Assembly: GCF_019649055.1 (NCBI RefSeq)
Contig: NW_026570385.1
Span: 124,001 to 188,000, forward strand
Length of the DNA stretch: 64,000 nucleotides
Direction: 5' to 3'
DNA from: Paramacrobiotus metropolitanus
Taxonomy: Eukaryota > Tardigrada > Eutardigrada > Parachela > Macrobiotidae
The notes beneath the pieces were generated by a model. That model did no database searches. It was not told the origin of the DNA and saw only the letters and a list, made by a program, of their open reading frames with translations. Within the stretch, counting starts at the first letter, position 1. The number at the start of each line of letters is the position of its first letter. The translations under genes were made by a program, and so were the position numbers. Below, piece after piece: positions 33,548-43,629 of the stretch.

Positions 33548-33990
33548 GATTTGTTAACCAGAACGGTACATACCTTCCGGCGCAACAGGTTCCTAACTAT
33601 GGCCTGGGTCCAAATGGTGGTTTTCGATCGGCATCTGATGTATACGGTATGATAAGCTACCGTCTGTGGAATCTTACTTTTAGGGTTCACAGTCGCGGTG
33701 CATTGTGAGATGAGAACGGTTACACTGGTTCTCCGGTCCTGGTGGAGTACCAGCAGCCGACGATGTACCAACATCAAGTGTCACGTGTAGATGAACTGCA
33801 ACAGCAGCGTCAGCAGATGGAGAATCGGTTTATGCAAGATTTCGTCAACAACGTTCCCTCAAGTCACTATGATCAGCTGAATATGGCACCACCGACTCCT
33901 GTCAGTTTACGTCCGCATAAACAGTACGGTAATGGGTACTACGATGCGCCTGCTCCGATTGTTCGTCAAAACGCATTTCGATATCCTTAG
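33548..33990 (+). CDS. Possible host gene, last two exons
   Basis: Two frames join smoothly if a 63-base intron (33647-33709, GTATGA...GTGAG) is removed. The first exon reads NGTYLPAQQVPNYGLGPNGG; the last reads VSRVDELQQQRQQMENRFMQDF, then NMAPPTPVSL and GYYDAPAPIV, ending at a TAG at 33988-33990. The composition (Gln, Pro, Tyr, Asn) suggests a short coiled coil and a disordered tail. The upstream acceptor may be the AG at 33546-33547. I recognise no family. A third Polinton-derived gene is an alternative because the remnant ends just before. Confidence 0.38.
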
Positions 33991-34463
33991 TAAGTTAGAT
34001 CACAAGAGCTAGTGTATGTGTGTGATATTTTATTTCAATTATGCCTAAATATTTCTTCTCAATTAAGCGTATGCTGCGCAAATAATATTGTAACATGGCA
34101 TCTGAATAATCAATTTCGTCTTGATGCTGTTTTAATTAACAAATCAAATGCCACTGTACTTCATGCTCTTTTATCATGCTGCCGAAGTTTTGTAGTTTTG
34201 TCGTAGGTGCTGCTGCGAACTGAAACAACATTTACTGACTGTTGTGGGTACCATGGACTGGAAAACACTGGTTAGTTACAATCGCTGTCTCCGTTAACCA
34301 GTTTTCACGAGTTCGTACAATTAAATTCCACAGTACTTGCTCCATTTTCTGTTATCCATTAAGATGGTTATTTACTATTACTTACATTCGCGGGTAACTG
34401 CGAAGGTAATAATGCATTTCCAAACTGAAAGCAGCACTCATTACTGCCCCGAACTGGAAACCG

Positions 34464-35627
34464 TCAGTCCTGAACTTCCGATAAAGGCCGATAGTGCGCT
34501 GTCCGTTGCCAGTATCCCTGACGGTGTGTCTCTTCCTTAAGGCCGTCAGTTGGACGTTCGGTCCGCAGTTTGCGGATTACCGGTGCCTCGGCTCGAAGTT
34601 GGAGAATGTCTGTGTCCTCTTCGTCATCACTTGACTCCTCCGATGATTGGTTATCGGAGTCCGTGTCCGGTGAGTCACTTGAGCTTTGGACGTCCGAGTC
34701 GGTAGACTCGGGTTTGTCGTCTTGCCCAGGTGTTGGCTTGCCATTGCCCGCGTTAGAGGTTGGCGCACCGCCGGCCACTGTTGGTGCCGATTTGGTCACG
34801 AGATCCACTTCTTGGATCTCTGGCGCTCCGGTTGCGATTTCCTGCTTTTCAGGTTCGTCCGGTCCCGCCAAAGTGGTTGGACGGTTCCCATTAGGGAGTG
34901 GCGAGGCTGGTCGGCCTTTTGCCCAACGTTGAGTCGAACGGGTTTGTATGGCCCGTATTACCGCTTCAACGCCGTCTCCACATAGAGGACAAGTCAATTG
35001 GACTTCCTCTGATGAAGGGTCCTGCTCGTTCTGGCTGGTGTCCCTTCGATGGCCTCCCTGTTCCGGGTGTGGGCCATCATTGAAGCGCACTTTTGTCGCT
35101 ATATGCGGTGCAGCTTCCGGCAATGGTTCCGGTATGGTCCTGACGTTAGTCAGGCTTAAGTCGTACTTGGGCCATATGCTGACAGTTAAGCCAGGGTGTT
35201 GGGCCACTTGTCTTCGAAGCGTTATGATGTCGTCAAAGAGATCTGTGCACATCTTTTGTAGTGCTTTTGGCATTTCCATGTGGTACTCCCTGTATTCCCA
35301 CACTAGGGCTAGACGTTCGTCCTCCCATAATGCTCCTTCTTGGATCAAGTCGTCCAGTTCTTGGGCGAATGGTCCGTATTGTGCGGCAATTTGCGGCCAC
35401 GTTAGTGGTTCGCCTTTTTCTTCAAGCCAGCCCTCTTCTAGGGCAAGGAGTTGGTTAGCGCGGTATTCCAGGAAATTTCTGACTCCTGTGAAAGTTTTGT
35501 AGCGCTGGACCAGGTTCTCCTTAATTTCTCTGTCAGGCACCGGCCGTTGGCCCGGTGCCTCTGGTTTTGGGATAGTCTTTGCTATCCCGTGATTTGGCTT
35601 GAGTATGCCTGCACGGAATTGGGTCAT
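34464..35627 (-). CDS. Unrecognised 387-residue protein after the protease
   Basis: This intact frame starts 45 bases after the protease stop. Residues 40-150 are helical and rich in Leu, Trp and Glu (NFLEYRANQLLALEEGW...WEYREYHMEM). A CPLCGDG motif near residue 215 could be half a zinc site. The last third is strongly acidic (SDSPDTDSDNQSSEESSDDEEDT). Its first 35 residues (ILKPNHGI...PKPEAPG) resemble the protease's end (ILKPNEKI...PIPEAPG), so the start arose by local duplication. In a Gypsy element reverse transcriptase should follow protease; here none of its motifs is present. Function unknown. Confidence 0.55.
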   Translation of the reverse strand: MTQFRAGILKPNHGIAKTIPKPEAPGQRPVPDREIKENLVQRYKTFTGVRNFLEYRANQLLALEEGWLEEKGEPLTWPQIAAQYGPFAQELDDLIQEGALWEDERLALVWEYREYHMEMPKALQKMCTDLFDDIITLRRQVAQHPGLTVSIWPKYDLSLTNVRTIPEPLPEAAPHIATKVRFNDGPHPEQGGHRRDTSQNEQDPSSEEVQLTCPLCGDGVEAVIRAIQTRSTQRWAKGRPASPLPNGNRPTTLAGPDEPEKQEIATGAPEIQEVDLVTKSAPTVAGGAPTSNAGNGKPTPGQDDKPESTDSDVQSSSDSPDTDSDNQSSEESSDDEEDTDILQLRAEAPVIRKLRTERPTDGLKEETHRQGYWQRTAHYRPLSEVQD

Positions 35628-35672
35628 GTACCGCTCAATTGCGTTATGGACGCGCAGCTCCCATATAAGGCT

Positions 35673-36779
35673 TTAAATGGTGTCCAGGCATTCCCGGCAA
35701 GTGAAAGTTCGGACAGTCGGTTCGCGAAGCCAATTTATCCGCACCTCATTGTCGGGTCCCGGTGCCTCTGGTATCGGGATAGACTTTACCGCGTCCCAAA
35801 CGATTTTTTCGTTTGGCTTGAGGATGAACGTAAACTTGGAGTGGAGATAGTCACAGCCAAGTAATACGTGCACGTCCGTTAACGTCGGTTGGACGAAGAA
35901 CGTGTGGTCGCTCTTGTATCGCTGCAGTGTCACCGGTACGGTGCAGCAGTGGGAGACCACGAAGGCGGTTTGTCCGCCAACACCGAGGATTTTGGTGTTC
36001 CGTCCTAATGGCTCTGTTTTGATGCCATTGGCGGTGCAGAATTGCTGGCTGATGAGGGATGTCTCCGCTCCAGTGTCCAGCATTGCGAGCGTGTGAACTG
36101 GTCCGATTTGGACTTTGTGCGTCCATGCTCTAACGGTTTTTGGTTTGCGATTCTCTTCCAGACCAACTGTCACTTCCCGCATCACTGGTACAATGGGGAT
36201 TAGCGACACTGGTCCTGGATCGTCAGGAGCGTAGTGGGGTGAAGGTGGCTCCTGTTGGACAGACTCTTCCTGTGGTGGTGTTTCCGCAACCCGTAGGGTG
36301 GAAAACATACTTTTGGTGTTAAGGAAGGTCCGTGAACTTTTTATGGTTCGCACCGTTGGTGTGGTGCCGAGGGGTTGTCCGCGGTTCTGGAGCTCACAGA
36401 TCCGGGGAGTAGACGCCTCGAGAGGTTCGGTTGTCCAGTCTTTTAGGGATCCGACCTCGCTGTCCGTATCTTGTACGGACCATCCTTCCGTTGCGCTGTC
36501 GGAGGATGTGTCTGACGCCGATTTAGGATACGTCATATTCGTGGTGCGATGTCTCGCTTTGCCACGTATTCGGTTGGCCTTAAGGTTGGTTGAGGCTCCG
36601 AGTTTTGGGGATCGGTTGGCCTTGGGGTTAATTGAGGCTCCGAAAATCGACTTGGTCGCCTGCAGTGCGACTGTCGACCTGGCATCACTTTTAGAGCCAG
36701 GTGGCTTAAGCGCTGGTTTGGCGCAAAGCCTGGATCCGTTAGTGGGCTGCTGAGCCATAGGGGTTAGTTTGGGATCCAT
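35673..36779 (-). CDS. pro: Retropepsin-type aspartic protease
   Basis: Residues 1-215 are a disordered linker rich in Ser, Pro and Thr. The protease domain runs from about residue 225 to 330: AMLDTGAETSLIS holds the catalytic Asp-Thr-Gly, KILGVGGQ the flap region, and VHVLLGCDYLHSKF the second conserved hydrophobic-Gly block. All expected residues for a homodimeric retropepsin are intact. The enzyme would cut the Gag polyprotein in the particle. It lies downstream of the zinc-knuckle region and upstream of the unrecognised 387-residue frame. The frame is fully open, unlike most element genes in the window. Confidence 0.88.
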   Translation of the reverse strand: MDPKLTPMAQQPTNGSRLCAKPALKPPGSKSDARSTVALQATKSIFGASINPKANRSPKLGASTNLKANRIRGKARHRTTNMTYPKSASDTSSDSATEGWSVQDTDSEVGSLKDWTTEPLEASTPRICELQNRGQPLGTTPTVRTIKSSRTFLNTKSMFSTLRVAETPPQEESVQQEPPSPHYAPDDPGPVSLIPIVPVMREVTVGLEENRKPKTVRAWTHKVQIGPVHTLAMLDTGAETSLISQQFCTANGIKTEPLGRNTKILGVGGQTAFVVSHCCTVPVTLQRYKSDHTFFVQPTLTDVHVLLGCDYLHSKFTFILKPNEKIVWDAVKSIPIPEAPGPDNEVRINWLREPTVRTFTCRECLDTI

Positions 36780-36868
36780 GTAGGGATTAGTTAAGTACGG
36801 ATTAGTTAAATAATGGGTTATGTCCGGCGGTTTCGGTTCCGGTCTTAGGTCAGGTGAGTTGCCGATAC

Positions 36869-37619
36869 TCCCCGACCTTAGGCGTTTCCCGCGGTTGGGC
36901 TGGCCCGGCTGGGGCCGCCGCCGCCGTTGCCATTTGGCTTCACCAGCTGGTCCGGTATGGGTGGTAACGCTGCCCTTTCGTTGGCTGGCGTCTGGTATCC
37001 CTGTTTTGGACCGTTCTGCCGGTTGCCGCCACCTGACCCGCTTCCTGAGCCGGTGGATTGCCTTCGGCTGCCTATCCCCCCATTACCACGTGGTGGTCTG
37101 GGTTGTTTGGGTGGCACTAAGCCGAGGCGGTTAGGATTGGCTGACCCGGTAGGGTAGCCTTTTTGATAGCGATTTCGCCAATCCAAATACCATTTTCGGT
37201 TTGGATTTTCGCCATATGGCCTATTCGCGTAGCCACAGCCGTCGGTTGGGTGGTTTCCCCACAGGCAGTGGCTGCAAGTGATGTTACCATCTTTGGCCCA
37301 TCGCTCGAACATGCGCTCGACTCTGTCGATATACATGTCCTCTTGTCTGCGGGCCTCTTCAGGGCTCAGAGTCTGGCGTTGGCGCTCTGGCCTCCTGGGC
37401 TTCGGTTTTGTCCTCCGGGGCTGTTGCCGCTTTTGTTTCCGCTAAAGCTGGCGTTTTGGCCCTTGGAGAACTTGCCCTTTGGTCCTCCGCCGCTGTTGCC
37501 CTAGCTGTAGCCATAGTTGCCCTGGTTTCGGGCTTGGCCATAGCCGCCACTACCGCCGTTGGGCGGTGTGGGCCCACGTTGTGGGGAGGCTAAGTTCAAG
37601 GCCGCGATGGCGGCGTATG
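36869..37619 (-). CDS. gag: Gag nucleocapsid region with CCHC zinc knuckle
   Basis: A Gly/Asn/Gln-rich linker (about 37600-37380: RGPTPPNGGSGGYGQARNQG, broken by one stop and a frameshift) leads into an open frame at 37336-36878. That frame has a helix (YIDRVERMFERW) and the zinc knuckle CSHCLWGNHPTDGC, an exact CX2CX4HX4C. A basic Pro/Gly/Asn-rich stretch then ends at about 36878. Zinc knuckles bind element RNA for packaging. It continues from the capsid frame ending at 37620 and precedes protease, the standard order. Confidence 0.82.
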
Positions 37620-39690
37620 TTACCTCAATTGGGCTTGTGTAGCCTGCGGGGGATAGAGTGCCGGTTGTTGTGGTACGACTTGGGCTAGTGGCGTTTGTAT
37701 GGCCGTTCGGATTGTTGGGTATCCGCGGCCCGCCTTCCCTTCGTACTTCGGCTTTCCCATTGTGTATTGCCGGACGTAGTCCCGGAATTCTGCCGGTGAC
37801 TTTGGTATCCGGATGTCCAGCGCGCGACGCAGTTCTGGCTCCTTCACATTCTCCCTCAAGAAGTGAAGTGTCATAGTGTCGTCCAGGCCAGCGCGCGTCT
37901 GGAGGGTCAGCATGGCGTCGTAATACTGCTCTAGAGTTTCAGTTAGGTGTTGATAATACTGGTGGGTAATTTCCCCCATAGCAGTGGCCTGCTGATTATC
38001 GTCGCCATATCGAGTGGCAAATTTTTGGAGCCACTCTTCTACTGTCCAGCCGTCCTCGTCTTCACGATTGGCTTGGCCAGTGTACCATTCTTTTACAGGG
38101 TCCGATAGGGCCATGTAAATGCGGCTCATAAAGTCCGGATCCGGTTTGTTCAGATCGGACGACTGCTTACAGATCCGTCGGACCTGTGCTAGCCATCCTT
38201 TCACCATTGTTTTGTTGCCATCGAATTTTGGCAACTCGGTGCGGACTTGAGCTCTCGCGTTGGCTTTTCCCATCTCTTGGGCCATTTCCTTTATTTGCTC
38301 TCTGGTTGTGAGAGCTGGACTGACCGGTGGTAACGGGACAGGTGTTGGCTGCTGTGGTATCAGCGGCACCTGCTGAGGTTCGGCCCACATTGGTTGGCCC
38401 GGTGCGATCTGGATAGCCCCGTTGGACGCCATCCATTCGTATGCTCCATTCGGGAGCTGGACCAACATGGGCGCATTTTGGCCCTGGCCTGGTTGGGCTG
38501 CTGGTCCTGATGGCATGGCCGCTGTTGGCGGTATGCCTGGTGGTTGGGGCACGTTTTGGCCCGTGGGCGTGGTTTGGCCCATCTGAGGCTGAGCTTGGCC
38601 CGTTGGGGCTGCCGCCGTGATAGGAGGGCCAAATAGGCTTAGTTGGCCTACTAATGGTGGTTGCACCGTTGGTGTACCACCTTGGCCTCCCATCTGTCCT
38701 TGCGTGGCTGGTGGCTCGAACATTAGGCTCGGCTGGCTGGTCCGGTTTGGATCCATGCTGCTAATATGAGCCTGGCTTGTGGCCGGATGTGGACTTAGGT
38801 TGAAGTCCATGTTCGGGAATATGGATGGATACAAGGACGGATATGATGGCCTTGACCCAAAGTGGCTGTGGCTTGGGTCAAAGCTTGGCCCGCTTGACGT
38901 AGACGGATAAGTCTGCGTTGCGGGTGTCACTATCGTCGTTGGACCAATAGTGGCTGTTGTGGTGACCGGGACTGGTGGTGGCGGCAGTGTTACTGTCGCC
39001 GTTGATGTTCCACGGTCCACTGGGCTGGGAGGCGCAGGTATGGTTGGCCCCTTTGGAGGATCTCCAACCGATGGTCCTTCCACAGCCATATTCACATGGT
39101 AATTCTGCTGATGATACACTGGCTCGCGGTAGAAGCGTTGGCCCTGCCGCAGAGCCTCGTCGACTTTTTCTTGTCGGCGTTGTGTATCCGAGTCTGGAAA
39201 GGTGTGGTAGGATGGTGGTTCTGCGGACAACTCGGAGTTAATATCTGCGAGATGTGATTTTTCCGCGTCTAAACAGGCGCTTTCCATGTTTAGCCTTTCC
39301 AGGTCCTCGTTCAGCTGAGTTATGCGTTGGGTGGCCGCCTGGTAGTCTTTGACCAGGCCGGCGTTATTGGCCTCCAAGGTGATGATTCGGTCATGTTGGC
39401 CCTGGATCACCTGTTTGGCTTGGTTGAAGGCCTGCTCCAATTGGACGAAGTTTTGATGTCCAATGGCGCTGTTTTGCTCAAGTTGCGCCCGAATGGTTGC
39501 TTCGGTGTTGAGCTGGCTCTGGAGGGCAACGATTTGTTGCTGGAGTTGCACGTTCTGTGCCTCCTTCTGCTGAACCGTTTGGCTCATCAGTCCTCCTTGT
39601 TGGATAGTTTTCATGAGATTCTGGTGGCTCTCATAAAGGAGGTTGTAGCCGTTCCGCAGGCGGTTAATTTCGTCCTGCTGTTGGCCATGT
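37620..39690 (-). CDS. gag: Gag: coiled coil, proline-rich linker and capsid domain
   Basis: The open frame begins with a coiled coil (Gln/Leu-rich, LYESHQNLM onward, to about residue 130), continues with a Pro/Thr/Gly-rich disordered region of about 280 residues, and ends with a retrotransposon Gag capsid domain: LPKFDGNKTMVKGWLAQVRRI, VKEWYTGQAN, VEEWLQKFATRYGD and TLHFLRENVKEPELRRAL. The domain forms the particle shell. The frame is open for over 660 codons. It joins the preceding coiled-coil frame by a frameshift near 39685. The long proline-rich insert before the capsid is unusual. Confidence 0.85.
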
Positions 39691-40835
39691 CTTCATTGAG
39701 ACGCTCGTTTTCTCTCTGTAGGCGGTCCGCCTCAGAGTCGGTGTCGTCAATGGTGGTCCGGGCCGCAGCCAAGTCATCCTTGGCTTTGGCCAGCTCAGTC
39801 CTCGTAGAGGTGAGCAGGGCTTCAAGGCCCGCCACAGCCATTTCTAGGCTGTGGATTGTCCTGTTGAGCTGGTCTCGCTCAGCGTTAGGACATGGTGACA
39901 ACTTGAGCTGAGTTAGCTCAAGTTGGGTCTGGGCCAGTATGGCCGAGACACGTTTAGCCTCTGCGTCCGATTGGACCGCAAGGTTTTTATGCCGGCAGAT
40001 CTCATCCTGCATCCAACGTTCGGATAGCAGGGCCGCTTCTGCCATGTCCGCCAGCTGTTTAGTCAGGTCCCGTACTGTGGTCCTGAGTTGGTCGACTTCG
40101 TCGATTTCTTCGGGCCGGGTTGCCTGGTTCAGCTATGGCGGAGTGACGCTCGCGCGGGTTGTGTCCCAGGAAGGCCGGTTTAGGTCCATCCTGGCTGTGG
40201 CCCTGCTAAGTTGTGCCAGGTCCACAATTGGCTCTCCGTCCGGTTTGGACGGGCCAGACGCGCCGATGACGTCATTGGTTGGCGATGGCGTTGCAGGGGT
40301 TGAGCCATCAACTTCAAACATGATGGGCGACTGACTCACGGGCAGTTGGCCCTGGTCATGTGCCTTTGGACCAGCCTTCTTGGCTTGGCCCTTGGCCTTG
40401 CGTCCACCTTTGGCCGCCGTTGGCGCCTCAGGTTGGATCTGGTCCGAGCCCGATAGGGCTGGACGTGCTGTCAGATCCTGGACATCAAGGTTGGACCGGG
40501 CCAAGTTGTTTGGCTCTGGTCCATCAGTGCGTGTCTTGTCCTCACCTGTGGCTGCCGTTGGCGCCGCAGGTTGGACTTGGCCCGGACCAGGTATGGCCGG
40601 TTGGTGCGCCAAGTCCCGAGGGACACTGTTGGCCTGGGCCGTCCTATCGGCGCCAGGTTGGCTGTCCAGAGGCTGGTTGGCCTCGGACAGTTCGTCGGAT
40701 GCCGCCAGGAATGTGTCGCCCCGGGTGGCGTCCAGACTTTCGTCGCTGGTTTCCAAGTCGGCCGGCAGGATTTGTCTATCCCGCCTGGCTTTGAACTCGT
40801 TGAGCCGGCCGAGTTTGGCTCGTCTGGTTCAGAAC
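39611..40835 (-). pseudogene. gag: Gag N-terminal half: Ala/Pro-rich region and coiled coil
   Basis: Reading one frame from about 40830 gives RRAKLGRLNEFKARRD, an acidic Ser/Asp segment, an Ala/Pro/Gln-rich disordered region, then a TAG stop at 40133-40135. After it the same frame continues as LNQATRPEEIDEVDQL and a long coiled coil (MAEAALLSERW...LQRENERLNEDM) to about 39690. The stop in mid-gene, with coding on both sides in the same frame, means either a single nonsense mutation or readthrough. A further frameshift links it to the capsid-bearing frame. Confidence 0.6.
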
Positions 40836-41291
40836 CGCTCTGTTTGGCCCTGCGGAAACCGTATGTTCCCGGTGGGTCGCGTGTGGAATAGTTCTTCCCC
40901 AGTTGCTTCTTGTATTCATTTGGCTGGCGCCCGTCCATTGGACTGAGCAATCTCCGTTGGAGTTGCTCATGGCTGGTGTATGGCATCACCTTGGCCAAGG
41001 CGCTTTCAATCTGGCCCATGGTATTGGGACTTAGAAAAGTTTCTTTAGTCTTGGTCCGGACCGGAACGATGGGTTGGCTGTCGCTGGTTGGTGCTGGTCA
41101 GGTACGCAAGAGCTCAGGTTTAGCGTTAGCTTCCTATGGCCCTATGTTACGCTACTGACCATACTTGATACTGTTGATACGTACTTGATACTGTCCTCTT
41201 CATCTTCGACAGGTTGTCCGTCCATTTTGTCCACGATATCCTGCATGTTAGGATCAGGAATCAACTGCTGATCGCCACCCAAAGTGCTCAT
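40836..41291 (-). CDS. gag: Spliced 5' end of the Gag-protease gene
   Basis: An ATG at 41291 opens MSTLGGDQQLIPDPNM and an acidic stretch to 41185, where the sequence becomes GTACGT, a good donor. An acceptor AG at about 41085 restores a frame (DSQPIVPVRTKTKETF) that runs into MGQIESALAKV and on to FRRAKQSG near 40840. The inferred intron is 41085-41184 (100 bases). The frame then must shift by one base to join the next part. The intron is inferred, not proved; an internal ATG at 41019 would be the start if it is not real. Confidence 0.45.
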
Positions 41292-41631
41292 AAAATGCCA
41301 GATTGTCAAAAATTCAATAGAAGCACTTGTAAATAGAACTGCTGTTGAATTTTAACTTAAACGGCAACTTGAAAGGTAATTTTGTTCATTTGCGTAGCTG
41401 AAGCACTGATTACTTGTAGAGCCACTTGCTAGCCATTCGTTGTCGGCGATAACAAGTTCGCGCTACTTTGCTGCTTACGAAGTAGACGTTCACAGTAGAC
41501 AAAAATATTCCAATTGCATCCCAGACAAGTAAACTTATATACAGGAAACTGCCTTCCAAGTGATCAAGCAAAACTAGAAGTTGGGAACAGGGTATTTACA
41601 TGGTTTGGTAATATCATTCAGCGATTTGTAA

Positions 41632-41874
41632 TTAATCGCTAATCTCTATGAAGGTGTCTGACCTGGAAGTGTTCGCGGCTAATACAATATTAGATGGCCA
41701 CTCACAGTTACTCAGCTGGATAAGACCTTTTGTGAAACATATCCCCAACTTGGCTCGTAATTTCTTCAAGCTCCCATTGACTATAGCGTTGCACTGGGCA
41801 TGAAATAGGTGAATGGTTGCCGGTATCGATTTCATGAAATGTATCCAGAGTACACGACCAAAAAGGGTTTTCAC
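41632..41874 (-). pseudogene. Ty3/Gypsy reverse transcriptase N-terminal scrap
   Basis: The frame reads IPATIHLFHAQCNA, a helix, then GLIQLSNCEWPSNIVLAA, which follows the Gypsy pattern G-x-I-x-x-S-x-x-xW-(A/P)S-x-IVLV at the start of the fingers domain. The arginine/lysine block and the palm are missing. It lies upstream of, and on the same strand as, the Gag-protease cluster, so it is probably from another element. Confidence 0.5.
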
Positions 41875-41879
41875 CTACC

Positions 41880-42780
41880 TGTAAAACATTGAGAAAGTTT
41901 TTAAAAATACCAGCAATAATTTATTCTTTTCTATTCCTGCTAGGTGGTTCCTAATGGTACTTCATTCCGAAATTTAGGGCTTTGTTATCTTCCACATCCT
42001 GATCCTCAATTGAAAAATGTAATTAAGGGTAATAGGCACACTCTGTGATAACTTCGTCAAAAACCAGTGAATCATAATTTCTTAATAGTTCTACTGATTT
42101 CAATTCTACTTTCTCTTCAGCAAAATATATGAGCTTCCGTTTTTATACTTCCCTTACCACTCTTAAGTCAGCTTTACCACTCGGACTCAACATTAAAAAA
42201 GCAATCGCGGTATACCGCAATCTCGAATGTGCCCATCTTCTCGTTTGCGTTTATCATAAATGCACATCGAAACTTATTACATTAAATAAGCACAGCTGAT
42301 ACACAGCCGAACCATACCATAGATGTGGTATGGTTCGGCTCGTGACAGGGTTTCCACTTTTTAAGCGTCGACGCTCACTGACTTTAGACCAATCTCCATA
42401 TCTCCAGCTGGGATACATTTGGCATTATCTTGCGATGCGACTGGAAATCGGTATTTTTAGAAATCGCGATTAGTACGTTTATTACGCTATTTTCGGTCCA
42501 CATACGTTATGGCAATGACGGTGTTATTTTGCGCTCTACACGCGCATAATTCACCGTGTTTTCCATAAGTAACGCCGAAATTCAAATTTCCATTAAATAA
42601 CTAAAGTAGGTAGATCCAATCAAATCGCCGACGGCTAAACATCCCTTCCGTCTCCATAAACTAAACCGTGCAATATACAGAGAAACAGAATAAATCTAGT
42701 AAAACTTTCTCTCCACCGTGCGTGCAAAATAACAGATCATTGCATTCACTATTAATACCCTAGAGAGCACCGCTTCTGAT
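41880..42780. other. No gene seen
   Basis: AT-rich DNA without open frames of note. It contains the hairpin at 42305-42340. Confidence 0.6.
42305..42340. repeat. Perfect 15-bp hairpin with 6-base loop
   Basis: The arm AGCCGAACCATACCA at 42305-42319 is perfectly complementary to TGGTATGGTTCGGCT at 42326-42340. The loop is TAGATG. Confidence 0.95.
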
Positions 42781-42899
42781 CTTGGATCAAGTTAATCGGC
42801 TAAAATTACTGCCAAACGCGGATCCATGTAACTATGGTCTCCGTGATCGTCGTCCGCTGCGTTATGCACTGGGTAGTAGAAGGGCCGTTCCCAACATAG

Positions 42900-43610
42900 T
42901 GCTCTCGCACCGATTTGCGAGGCTGCTTGAACGACATCTTTTCGATCTTCAGTTGGGACAAATGCGCGGTATATTTGGTGCGCAACTGCGGAGGTCACTC
43001 TTCTGATATCGAGCGCGTGTTTCATGGAAATGGGGCCCGGAGCAGGAGGCAGCAGTGCAGGACATAAAAAATGCATTCTGTAAAGCTCCAGTATTACCCA
43101 AATACGACCCAGAAGCTCCGATTCAGCTGTATATCGATGCCTCAGGTGTTGCAGTCGGTGCTGCATTGAAGCAACCGATTGACAATGATTGGAAGCCAAT
43201 TGAGTACATGAGTGCTCAGTTAAAACGAATCCAAAAGCAGAACTATTACCCGACAGAACTCGAGCGTTTTGCTCTTGTTTCAGCTCTCAAAAAGTGGAGC
43301 AAGTCTGTCGTTGCTGAGGCGGTTGCCGAAAACGAGAAGTTCACGGTAGCTGACTTTTTGTTCCGCCGTGTATGTTTGGTTTACGGATGTACGGAGAGGT
43401 TTGTGTCTGATCAGGGGACTAACTTAATGAGCGAAATTTTTAAAGAGCTGGCAGGTTTATTGAAGATCGCACATATCCCGTTTACTAGCCATTACCATCA
43501 AGCTTATGGCAATGGTTAAGAAACATATCGGAGAATTTATTAGAGCGATAAATACAGCGAAAAGAGCGCATAAGGGACATGTCTTATATCAGCAAAACCC
43601 TGCAGTAGCA
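42900..43610 (+). pseudogene. Ty3/Gypsy RNase H-integrase fragment with internal deletion
   Basis: A decayed piece before 43055 probably represents the polymerase end. The open frame 43055-43519 then has the connection (VQDIKNAFCKAPVLPKYD), RNase H start (LYIDASGVAVGAALKQ, YYPTELERFALVSALKKW), and jumps directly to integrase (ADFLFRRVCLVYGCTERFV, the second catalytic Asp in VSDQGTNL, then FTSHYHQAYGNG). After a frameshift MVKKHIGEFIRAINTAKR continues the core with Lys where the catalytic Glu belongs. The rest of RNase H, zinc finger and first integrase Asp are deleted. Confidence 0.85.
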
Positions 43611-43629
43611 ACATATTCAATTTTCAACA

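Noticed and set aside
34570-37876. Many plus-strand frames opposite the Gag-protease cluster
   Set aside because: They are shadows of the GC-rich minus-strand genes, which alone carry recognisable capsid, zinc-knuckle and protease motifs.
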